From NCBI RefSeq assembly GCF_006381105.1, contig NZ_VDET01000002.1, positions 713,546 to 777,545 of the forward strand: DNA of 64,000 bases. Reading direction: 5' to 3'. This DNA is from Flavicella sediminum (GTDB taxonomy: Bacteria > Bacteroidota > Bacteroidia > Flavobacteriales > Flavobacteriaceae). The notes under the pieces were generated by a model. It had not been told where the DNA came from, searched no databases, and was given only the letters and a program-made list of their open reading frames with translations. This document shows positions 54,908 through 62,189 of the stretch, piece after piece. Numbering within the stretch: position 1 is the first letter of the stretch; each line of letters opens with the position of its first letter. Made by a program: the position numbers and the translations under genes.

Positions 54908-55192
54908 ATAAAAAAATATTTTCTGAATTTTAACACTTTGTTGGCTTTTAAACTTTCCCGTTCATCACTTCAAATTTGCAAGCACCCCCAAACTAAAACA
55001 ACAACACACCACTGAACAACAGGTATTTATACCTATTATTTATTTATCTCAATCCTGAGATTAACGCTACATTTATTCATAACTAAATGTCTCATAACAG
55101 TTATTTATCTCAATCATTGCATGCATATGTATAAAACAGAAGAATAGCGCCCGCATTTCTTTTCTATTCCTTTTTTAAGCTGTAATTCTGTT
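54908..55192. other. Intergenic stretch with repeats
   Basis: No gene is seen between the tetR operator and the lipoprotein gene. It holds a GGTATTTATACC palindrome (55022-55033) and a 15-bp direct repeat TTATTTATCTCAATC at 55040-55054 and 55101-55115, 61 bases apart. The repeat may be a binding site pair; function unknown. Confidence 0.4.
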
Positions 55193-55218
55193 GTCACAAG
55201 TTTTTAAAAACCTGTGAC
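55193..55218. promoter_or_regulatory. Near-perfect 26-bp palindrome before lipoprotein gene
   Basis: From 55193 to 55218 the sequence is a 26-bp inverted repeat (arms GTCACA...TGTGAC around TTTTTAAAAA) with a single mismatched pair, seventh base from each end. It ends 36 bases before the ATG at 55255, a typical operator or leader hairpin position. Confidence 0.45.
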
Positions 55219-55254
55219 TTAACTAAATAAAATCAACCCTTAAAAACAAAAACC

Positions 55255-56676
55255 ATGTTAAAAATGAAACACTTAAGTTATTGCCTATTGACTGTTTTCG
55301 TATTTCTTACTTATTCTTGTTCTACTATAGAGGAAATAGAAAATGAACTAGAAACGGAACAAAGTTCTATTGATGAAACAGTCCTCGATCCAAAATCTAA
55401 AAAACGGAATTTTAAAGCTCCTACTTCCACAGGACATCATTATGTTGAAAATTTAGAATATGTACTTGGCGATGTAAAGCAAGCGCAAATTACCAACGCG
55501 TATACCAATACAACAATTATTGACAACGCCTTAGATGGCTTTGAAGAAATGGGTGTAAATGGGATTCGTATTGCCATTTTTGCAGATAATGTAAACCCAA
55601 ACGAAACCATGTATGATTATTTTTATACACAAGCCAAAGCAAGAGGTTTTAAAATATTTGCGAATCCTGCGCAAGGATCTGGAGGAGCCCGTATTGCCAA
55701 TGGTATACTAAATGGGACAGTTGCTTCCGTTAAAAATTCAACAGCTACCAATGCTTTAATTACTCGTATAAAAGCTTTTGCTCAACAATATAGCTGCGAT
55801 TGGATTAACCCTTTTAATGAAGATAGCCGTCCGGGAACCCTTTGGTATGCAGGCCAATTTAATAATATCTATTCCGCCTTGTACGGACAAGTAAACGGGG
55901 CAGAATTAATTGGCTCATGCGACTGGGGTATTGAAGCAGGTATTTTGTCTCTTCAGCAAACAAATATTAAAAATTATATTTCCATTGCTTCCACTCATAA
56001 TTTAGGGTTTCAACATTCCTTATGGCCTGATTATATTGCTGCCGCAGGATCCTTGCCTGTTTGGGATTCAGAAACCAACAACAATGTAAAATATACAGGA
56101 GTGGCTACTCGAATTGACGCGGCCATTGCTGCCGGTGTAGATGGTATTGTTTTATACAATAGCTGGAATACGATTAACAATACTACAGGTGAATTAAAGT
56201 CTGCAGGACAAGATTTAAAAGATAAATTCACCCAATATTATTATCTAAAAAATAAGCAAAGTCTAAAAAAGATTAAACCTTATAGCGATGTTCTAGAAAA
56301 CTCATTGATCGTTCAAGTTCCGAATTCTTGGTCAGGTACATTTTCACAATGGGAAATAGTTCCAACAGACAATGGTTATTTCCGTTTTAGAAATAGAGGC
56401 TCTAAAATGTATTTCCGTCCAACAAACAGCAATGATTATTCCGATATTTATTCCGTATCATCTTTTTCTGGTAGTGGAACACATGTGCAGTGGAAAACTG
56501 TAACCGCTAGCGATGGATATCTATTCATTCAAAACCGTGCAACTGGGAAAAATATAAGAAGCAGAAATGATGACGACATCGACATCAACAATAGTGAATC
56601 TGCAATAAAAATTAACCAAGCTCCTACTAGTTGGACTGGTGATAGAACAAAATGGGAATTGATAAAAGCGAATTAA
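55255..56676 (+). CDS. Lipoprotein with clan GH-A-like barrel and beta-trefoil-type C-terminus
   Basis: A 473-residue lipoprotein (lipobox LTYSC, Cys22; linker of acidic residues). Residues about 55-330 read as a TIM barrel. Glu189 in WINPFNEDSRPG (end of strand 4, after Asn) and Glu273 in PVWDSETNNN (strand 7) are placed like the acid/base and nucleophile of clan GH-A. The C-terminal 130 residues are three similar repeats (SWSGTFSQWEIV, GSGTHVQWKTV, SWTGDRTKWELI), a beta-trefoil/ricin-like carbohydrate-binding form. It is not part of the sulfatase locus. I cannot assign a numbered family or substrate. An ATG at 55264 is an alternative start. Confidence 0.7.
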   Translation: MLKMKHLSYCLLTVFVFLTYSCSTIEEIENELETEQSSIDETVLDPKSKKRNFKAPTSTGHHYVENLEYVLGDVKQAQITNAYTNTTIIDNALDGFEEMGVNGIRIAIFADNVNPNETMYDYFYTQAKARGFKIFANPAQGSGGARIANGILNGTVASVKNSTATNALITRIKAFAQQYSCDWINPFNEDSRPGTLWYAGQFNNIYSALYGQVNGAELIGSCDWGIEAGILSLQQTNIKNYISIASTHNLGFQHSLWPDYIAAAGSLPVWDSETNNNVKYTGVATRIDAAIAAGVDGIVLYNSWNTINNTTGELKSAGQDLKDKFTQYYYLKNKQSLKKIKPYSDVLENSLIVQVPNSWSGTFSQWEIVPTDNGYFRFRNRGSKMYFRPTNSNDYSDIYSVSSFSGSGTHVQWKTVTASDGYLFIQNRATGKNIRSRNDDDIDINNSESAIKINQAPTSWTGDRTKWELIKAN

Positions 56677-56733
56677 CAGCAACTCACAATCCCATAAATT
56701 AATAGATTTAGCAACTTCTACATATTAAAAACG

Positions 56734-56769
56734 AAAAGTCGCCTAAAACATACTGTTTCGGCGACTTTT
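56734..56769. terminator. Bidirectional hairpin terminator
   Basis: AAAAGTCGCC (56734-56743) pairs with GGCGACTTTT (56760-56769), with further pairing inside (AAACA/TGTTT). A-run and T-run at the ends make it work for both the lipoprotein gene (+) and the PepSY-type gene (-). Confidence 0.75.
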
Positions 56770-56795
56770 ATAAATATTAGGAATTTTATTGCTAC

Positions 56796-57311
56796 TTATA
56801 CAAACAACATCACTAGCGTTAATACAATTCCTGCCAAGGCAAAATACATCCCTTTTTTAAATACTGGCATTTTTGGGGTGTACATCCAAAATGCAGAAAC
56901 CACAAAGAATAATAAGGAAGCTCCGAAAAAGAGATTTAAAAAATACAATGGGCTATTTGTTGTGGCTTTGTGCATATGCACCATTTTATCTAAAACAAAA
57001 GGCAACTCCATTTTTTTTAGGGTTGCAACACCCGTTTTTTGATTGTAATTTCCTTCTTTGAAATAAACAATACCTCCTTCTTTTTTTTCAACTTTTAACT
57101 TCATTTTTAATTTCGGACTTACTTGCTGTCCTGTTAAATTTGGTTCTAGTTGTTTTTCAATTAGGACTTCATTTTTTAAAAAGTTTGTTTTTCTGAAAAC
57201 CAATACAACGCCGCTTAAAGCGTAAACCGCCATAATACCAGCTAAAAAATAACCAAGGTATCGGTGAATAATTCTCATTTTAAGGGAAGCGGGTGAATTC
57301 TTTTTTGCCAT
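56796..57311 (-). CDS. PepSY-associated membrane protein
   Basis: A 171-residue membrane protein with an N-terminal helix (YLGYFLAGIMAVYALSGVVL), a soluble loop of about 70 residues (FVLDKMVHMHKATT near its end) and two C-terminal helices (FLNLFFGASLLFFVVSAFWM; GMYFALAGIVLTLVMLFV). This is the layout of short PepSY-TM proteins. HRYLGYFLAG and VHMHKAT hold conserved histidines of the family. Function unknown; some relatives are linked to iron reduction. Confidence 0.75.
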   Translation of the reverse strand: MAKKNSPASLKMRIIHRYLGYFLAGIMAVYALSGVVLVFRKTNFLKNEVLIEKQLEPNLTGQQVSPKLKMKLKVEKKEGGIVYFKEGNYNQKTGVATLKKMELPFVLDKMVHMHKATTNSPLYFLNLFFGASLLFFVVSAFWMYTPKMPVFKKGMYFALAGIVLTLVMLFV

Positions 57312-57435
57312 AAGCTATTTCTATTTTTAAGAGTGTATTTTTTACGTAGCCAAAATAAGCTCTTTTATGGAAATTTACCCTCCTTTTTTAAATAGAATTT
57401 CTAGCCTTTTTAAAGTATACAATTAGGTGATTTAT

Positions 57436-57900
57436 TTAGTATTTAATTTCTAAATCCAATTGCCTACCTGATTCCAAAGCTTTTTTATCCATATTTGCAC
57501 CAATGGCAATGCCAATACCCATGCCTAAGGGAATGCCCAAACCTATCAAACCCATATTTTCTGTAAATATACCTAGCGGAATACCAAAAATGGCCATACC
57601 CAAGCCCATACCAATAACCATCCAATTGTTGCGATAATGATTGATAGCCACAATTTTAAGATCTTTTTCTAAGAGAACAATAATATAGGACAAACATCTT
57701 TTGGTTTGCTTTTTCAATTCTAGATCTTCATCCGGAATTAAATTTAAGGAATAGATTGAAGCACTAATTGCGCTCATAACATTCTCTGGAATTTCTTTTT
57801 CTCGTAGTGCAAGCAAAAGATTTTCTAGTTGTGTATACGCATCAAAAAGCTTTTTGTTTTGTTCAATGCCGTTTCTCTTTTTCAATTCTTTTGTTGTCAT
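57436..57900 (-). CDS. Hypothetical protein with Gly-rich C-terminal membrane segments
   Basis: A 154-residue protein. The first 95 residues are helical and charged (KKRNGIEQNKKLFDAYTQLE). The last part has two Gly/Ile-rich hydrophobic stretches (MVIGMGLGMAIFGIPLGIF, GLIGLGIPLGMGIGIAIGA). I do not recognise a family. It stands alone between the PepSY-type gene and the plus-strand pair. Confidence 0.55.
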   Translation of the reverse strand: MTTKELKKRNGIEQNKKLFDAYTQLENLLLALREKEIPENVMSAISASIYSLNLIPDEDLELKKQTKRCLSYIIVLLEKDLKIVAINHYRNNWMVIGMGLGMAIFGIPLGIFTENMGLIGLGIPLGMGIGIAIGANMDKKALESGRQLDLEIKY

Positions 57901-58154
57901 CTTTTTCTTTTAAACTACCTACCAATTTTTATTTCTTTAGCATTTTTAAATATCCATAGCTTCTTTTTCATGGCATCCAAGCGTCCTATAAAACTATTGT
58001 CAAATTCGAATGCTTAAATTTAGTAATTATTTTTTTAGCTAAAACATTCGCTGTCTATTCTTTGATTCTACAAATCAAACTTAAATATCCGCAAATAAAA
58101 GACTAACAAACATGACTAAAAGTAAATAAAACTTTACATTTTAAAAAAATACAC

Positions 58155-58162
58155 TACCTTTG
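58155..58162 (+). promoter_or_regulatory. Promoter -7 box TACCTTTG
   Basis: TACCTTTG matches the TAnnTTTG consensus, 38 bases before the ATG at 58201. It argues against a GTG start at 58162, which would fall inside the box. Confidence 0.6.
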
Positions 58163-58200
58163 TGTCAAACAAACTTTACAAAATCTTAAATTTTATTTTT

Positions 58201-58608
58201 ATGAAAACAACAAATTGGGAAATTCAAGTTAAAAAAAACACGAAAAAATTAGCCATCTGGACAGCATTATGGACAAGCTCAATGGCACTGGCTACCTTTG
58301 GTCCAAAATTTATTTGGGATGAAAACACAATACTTACTATTCTTGCTGTTCTTTTAAACGCTTTATTAGGTTTGGGAATGATTTTGATGAATATCAGACA
58401 TATTAATGCCTTAGATGATCTTCAAAAAAAAATACAATTAGACGCCATGGGAATAGCACTAGGAACGGGTGTTGTTGGAGGGTTAAGTTATTCTTTATTA
58501 GACATAACAAACCTTATTAGCAACGATGCTGAAATTTCTTTCCTAGTAATTTTTATGAGTGTTACTTATATGATAAGTTTACTAATTGGACAAAAGCGCT
58601 ACAAATGA
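58201..58608 (+). CDS. Small four-helix membrane protein paired with XRE regulator
   Basis: About 135 residues with four predicted helices (LAIWTALWTSSMALATFG, ILTILAVLLNALLGLGMIL, MGIALGTGVVGGLSYSLL, FLVIFMSVTYMISLLIG). The segment LDDLQKKIQLDAMG is between helices 2 and 3. I chose the ATG at 58201 because a promoter box ends at 58162. Its stop overlaps the start of the XRE gene by 4 bases (ATGA), so they form one operon. Such membrane-protein/XRE pairs are common in bacteria; function unknown. Confidence 0.75.
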   Translation: MKTTNWEIQVKKNTKKLAIWTALWTSSMALATFGPKFIWDENTILTILAVLLNALLGLGMILMNIRHINALDDLQKKIQLDAMGIALGTGVVGGLSYSLLDITNLISNDAEISFLVIFMSVTYMISLLIGQKRYK

Positions 58609-58805
58609 AAAATAGATTAAAAGTACTTCGAGCAGAATACAATTTCACGCAGGCCGACCTTGCCAACAAACTTGGCGTATCAAGACAGACTGTTAATGCA
58701 ATTGAAAAAGGAAAATTTGATCCTAGTTTACCACTAGCCTTTAAAATGTCAAAATTATTTCAATTGTCTATTGAGGAAATTTTTCAAAATGAGGAATTGG
58801 AATAA
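58605..58805 (+). CDS. Small XRE-family transcriptional regulator
   Basis: A 66-residue Cro/CI-type protein, almost only a helix-turn-helix: YNFTQADLANKLGVSRQTVN and the AIEKGKFDPSLPLAFKMSKL that follows. Typical length for a YozG-like regulator. It overlaps the membrane-protein gene by 4 bases and probably controls that operon. Confidence 0.92.
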   Translation: MKNRLKVLRAEYNFTQADLANKLGVSRQTVNAIEKGKFDPSLPLAFKMSKLFQLSIEEIFQNEELE

Positions 58806-58963
58806 TAGCTATGAAAACTACTTCTGTTACAACGAGGATTTTTTCACACTCTACGCAACTGGCAAAGCCCCCTCCTTTCATTTAAATATCAAGCATTTAT
58901 GTAAATACTTTTCCTTTATTTTTTATGTAAACTCAAAATAATTACTTTTATTTGTTTTCTGTA

Positions 58964-58990
58964 ATTGGTTTACCAATATGGATAACCAAT
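58964..58990. promoter_or_regulatory. Operator-like repeats before alginate lyase
   Basis: ATTGGTT at 58964-58970 is mirrored by AACCAAT at 58984-58990, with a further ACCAAT at 58972-58977 that makes ATTGGTTTACCAAT a 14-bp near-palindrome with its first arm. It ends 29 bases before the start codon at 59020, a likely regulator site for alginate-dependent expression. Function is inference. Confidence 0.45.
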
Positions 58991-59019
58991 TTGTAAATTT
59001 TATTTTAACCAACGTTTCC

Positions 59020-60762
59020 ATGAAGAATTCTATATCAAATTACCTACGTTTCTATGCCTTCTTTATTTTAGTAGCAAGTACAATAACACCTGCGCTAAGT
59101 CAAGTTCCTTCCGACTTTATGGAGAATTGCCAACAATGGAAAATTACCTACCCAACAGGAACTGAAGACAAAACCTTGTGTAACGAACCTAACAACGAAT
59201 TCTTTTATGTAAACGAAGCTAATACGGCCATCGTTTTTCGTGCTCCTATTAGAAACGACAATGGAACCACTCCTAATTCTAGCAATATTCGTTCTGAGCT
59301 TCGTGAAAGAAAACCAGACGGAAGCGCTGATGTTTACTGGACTACCGAAGGAACACATAGCGTTTATGTTAAACAGGCCATTACGCATTTACCCATCAAC
59401 AAATCGCAATTGGTAGCTACGCAAATTCATGGAAACAAAGAGGATGGTATTGATGATTCTATGGTAATGCGTTTGGAAGACACCCACCTATTCTTATCTT
59501 TTAATGGTGGAAAACTACGAAGTAATATTACTATTAAATCCAACTATGTGCTTGGAACCATTCATGAAGTTATTTTTTTAGTGGTGGACGATAAGCATTA
59601 CTGCTATTATGCTGAAGATGGAAATCTTTTCAATGCTTACAACAACGGAACGGCAGAGGCCTACCTAATAAAAGATGGCGACAACGATTTTGTTATGGAC
59701 TTGAACTACGATCAGTCTTATTTTAAAATTGGAAACTATACCCAAAGCAATGCAAATGCCGAAGGAACAGACACGGACAACCCAAATAATTATGGAGAGG
59801 TTTTGGTTTATGATTTTTCTGTTCAGCACGGAATACAAAACGTTTCAGGGGTTTCCTTAGCGCCAAATACAGCAAACCTTAGCCTTGGCAACAGTTTGCA
59901 ATTAACACCAAGCATACGTCCGGCTAGTGCTACTAATTTGGGGGTAAGCTATTCAACCAGTGATGCTTCAATTGCCACGGTTAACGAAACCGGTTTGGTT
60001 ACAGGCCTTGCCAAAGGAACGGCCACTATTACTGTAACCACCAATGATGGTGGCTTTACGGCTAGCAGCAATATTACTATTATAGCCGCTGCTTCGGGAC
60101 CTAATTTGGCATTGCATGCGGCAACTACAGGAACGGGTACCGCAGATGGCGAAAATATTGTAAGCAACCTAGTAGATGATGAAACAGATACTCGTTGGTC
60201 GGTTTCTGGTTTTCCGCAAACGGCTACAATAAATTTAGGCACTGTGTATTCCCTAGGAAGAACGGAATTAGTTTGCTATTCAGACCGAGCGTATCAATTT
60301 ACCGTATCAGCAGCAACTACAGAAAACGGTCCTTATACGGAACTTGTCAATCGTATTGAAAACACAACTCCTGGAACTTCTGAAAATCCGATTATTGATA
60401 TTTTTTCTGCGGTAGATGCGCAATTCCTAAAAATTACCACAACTGGCGCAGCCACTTATTCGGGTTCTTGGGTAAGCTTGGCTGAATTCAGGGTTTTTGC
60501 AAGTGAGGCTTTGTCTATTGATACTTACCAAGATGTAACAGAAAACACCCTACTTTGGCCCAATCCGGCATCAAATTTTGTCAAGCTAAAAAACTTCCAA
60601 AATTTTGAATTCTTAGAAATTTACAATCAGCTGGGAACATTAATTAGCAGTCAGCCCCTTGAAACAGAAACTATAGCTATTTCAAATTTGAATTCTGGGC
60701 TCTATCTTTTTAAATTCATTGGAAAAAATAGCATTCTTGTAAAACCGTTGGTTAAAAAATAA
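59020..60762 (+). CDS. PL7 alginate lyase with Big2, F5/8C and T9SS sorting domains
   Basis: About 580 residues from the ATG at 59020 (signal peptide ending PALSQ). The PL7 lyase domain (about 30-265) carries the family motifs RSELRE, TQIHG and YFKIGNYTQS, which bind and cleave alginate. A Big2 Ig-like domain follows (SLAPNTANLSLGNSLQLTPS), then an F5/8-type carbohydrate-binding domain (SNLVDDETDTRWSV). The T9SS type A sorting tail is LLWPNPASNFVKLKN to the end. It is predicted to be exported across the outer membrane by the Por system. An upstream ATG at 58978 would add an unlikely leader. Outside the sulfatase locus. Confidence 0.92.
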   Translation: MKNSISNYLRFYAFFILVASTITPALSQVPSDFMENCQQWKITYPTGTEDKTLCNEPNNEFFYVNEANTAIVFRAPIRNDNGTTPNSSNIRSELRERKPDGSADVYWTTEGTHSVYVKQAITHLPINKSQLVATQIHGNKEDGIDDSMVMRLEDTHLFLSFNGGKLRSNITIKSNYVLGTIHEVIFLVVDDKHYCYYAEDGNLFNAYNNGTAEAYLIKDGDNDFVMDLNYDQSYFKIGNYTQSNANAEGTDTDNPNNYGEVLVYDFSVQHGIQNVSGVSLAPNTANLSLGNSLQLTPSIRPASATNLGVSYSTSDASIATVNETGLVTGLAKGTATITVTTNDGGFTASSNITIIAAASGPNLALHAATTGTGTADGENIVSNLVDDETDTRWSVSGFPQTATINLGTVYSLGRTELVCYSDRAYQFTVSAATTENGPYTELVNRIENTTPGTSENPIIDIFSAVDAQFLKITTTGAATYSGSWVSLAEFRVFASEALSIDTYQDVTENTLLWPNPASNFVKLKNFQNFEFLEIYNQLGTLISSQPLETETIAISNLNSGLYLFKFIGKNSILVKPLVKK

Positions 60763-60790
60763 TCTTGCCAAACATTTTTTTGTTTTCGAA

Positions 60791-61924
60791 TTAGATCTTT
60801 GTCAGTTCAAAAATTTGTGCTGATTGTTTTCTACTCATAGCACTTGGCATTGCCCGCATCATGGTATTCCGAAGGGCGCGAAGCACCGGATTAGATAGAT
60901 GTGCCATTTTGCCTAAGATCCAACTTGCACTGACCACTTGATGGGCTTTGGCAATTCGTAGTTTTTGAAATTCTGCAAAGGCCTTGTGGACCTCATATTT
61001 TTGCAAACATTCCGACAATACATAGGCATCTTCAATGGCCTGACAGGCTCCTTGTCCCATATTGGGTGTGGTGGCATGTGCAGCGTCGCCAAGCAGACAA
61101 ACATTTTGTTGATACCAATTGCCACTTGGTTTTAAATCGGAAATTTTAGCGGTGTGTATCTGTTGTTTATTGGTACTCTCAATCAAATTTTTAATGATAG
61201 GATGATAGGCATCAAAATAATTTTCAATCTGTGCCAACGATAATTCCTCAGCTTCTTTTTTAAAAGATTTTAACGCATACCAATACACTTTATTTTCCGC
61301 TATTTGCACAAAACCAAAACGCTCTGTTTTGCCCCAAGCTTCATTCAGCTCGTTTTTATAAGTCGCGGGCAGCCTAAAATCAGTGATTCCACGCCAACAA
61401 ATTTGCTTGGCTTTTCGAATTTCATTCTCTGGAAATAATTCTTGTCGCACCTTGGAATGCAAACCATCTGCAGCAATTAATACTTCCGATTGTACTTCCT
61501 TTCCATTGTCAAATTGCAAAGTATGGCCTTGGGTATTTTTACAAATACCGGTCAGTTTGTGCTGTAAATGTATTTCTGTCGACTTTAATTCACGAATCAA
61601 TAATTGCTGCAAAACACCTCTGTGAATGGCCGTATTTTTTACTTGGTATTTTTTCTCAAAATAACTCAAGTCTATGTTAGACAAGGGACTTAAATTGGCC
61701 TTGGTGATGTTCATGGCTGAAACTGGATTTCCAAGTTTTTCTATAGCCGTTTTTAAACCCAAATGCTGATATACTTGCATGGCATTGTTGGCTAAAATAA
61801 TACCTGCCCCAACAGCTTGTATTTTTTCTGCTTGCTCAAAAACTCGAACGGTAAAACCTTTTTGTTCCAATGCAATGGCAGTTGTTAAACCTCCTATTCC
61901 TGCGCCTATAATGTCTATGGTCAT
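60791..61924 (-). CDS. FAD-dependent monooxygenase (PHBH/salicylate hydroxylase-like)
   Basis: About 377 residues from the ATG at 61924 (MTIDIIGAGIGGLTTAIAL). FAD-binding motifs: GAGIGG near residue 7, the DG motif EVLIAADGLHSKVRQ, and GDAAHATTPNMGQGACQA (the second FAD site). This is the class A flavoprotein monooxygenase fold, which hydroxylates aromatic or related compounds using NAD(P)H. The start was set by the FAD motif. It is convergent with the alginate lyase gene and follows the 82-residue gene. Its substrate is unknown. Confidence 0.9.
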   Translation of the reverse strand: MTIDIIGAGIGGLTTAIALEQKGFTVRVFEQAEKIQAVGAGIILANNAMQVYQHLGLKTAIEKLGNPVSAMNITKANLSPLSNIDLSYFEKKYQVKNTAIHRGVLQQLLIRELKSTEIHLQHKLTGICKNTQGHTLQFDNGKEVQSEVLIAADGLHSKVRQELFPENEIRKAKQICWRGITDFRLPATYKNELNEAWGKTERFGFVQIAENKVYWYALKSFKKEAEELSLAQIENYFDAYHPIIKNLIESTNKQQIHTAKISDLKPSGNWYQQNVCLLGDAAHATTPNMGQGACQAIEDAYVLSECLQKYEVHKAFAEFQKLRIAKAHQVVSASWILGKMAHLSNPVLRALRNTMMRAMPSAMSRKQSAQIFELTKI

Positions 61925-61940
61925 ATTGCGAATTAAGTTT

Positions 61941-62189
61941 TTATGCAATTAGTTTAACACCAAATAAATATTCATCTAAGTCATGTTCCGTACAGAAATG
62001 CACATCACTTTCTGTTTTACGTAAAAGGAAATTTATAAGATTTTCATGACTCGTAAATACTCTAAAGGAATATCCTTCATAATTATAAATATAAAAAACA
62101 GTACTTGTCGTTTTATCCGAAACTTCAATTATATCAATAGTTCTTGAAGCTCTTAAATATTCTGTATTTATGGTTTTAATTCTATTCAT
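61941..62189 (-). CDS. Hypothetical 82-residue protein coupled to the helicase gene
   Basis: A short alpha/beta-looking protein (VSDKTTSTVFYIYNYEGYSF, then TSHENLINFLLRKTESDVHF). No family recognised. Its start overlaps the upstream helicase/S24 stop by 3 bases (TGA and ATG share ATGA), so it is probably co-expressed and acts with it. Confidence 0.65.
   Translation of the reverse strand: MNRIKTINTEYLRASRTIDIIEVSDKTTSTVFYIYNYEGYSFRVFTSHENLINFLLRKTESDVHFCTEHDLDEYLFGVKLIA

Noticed and set aside
58162-58200. GTG start for the small membrane protein
   Set aside because: The GTG lies in a TAnnTTTG promoter box; the ATG at 58201 fits better.
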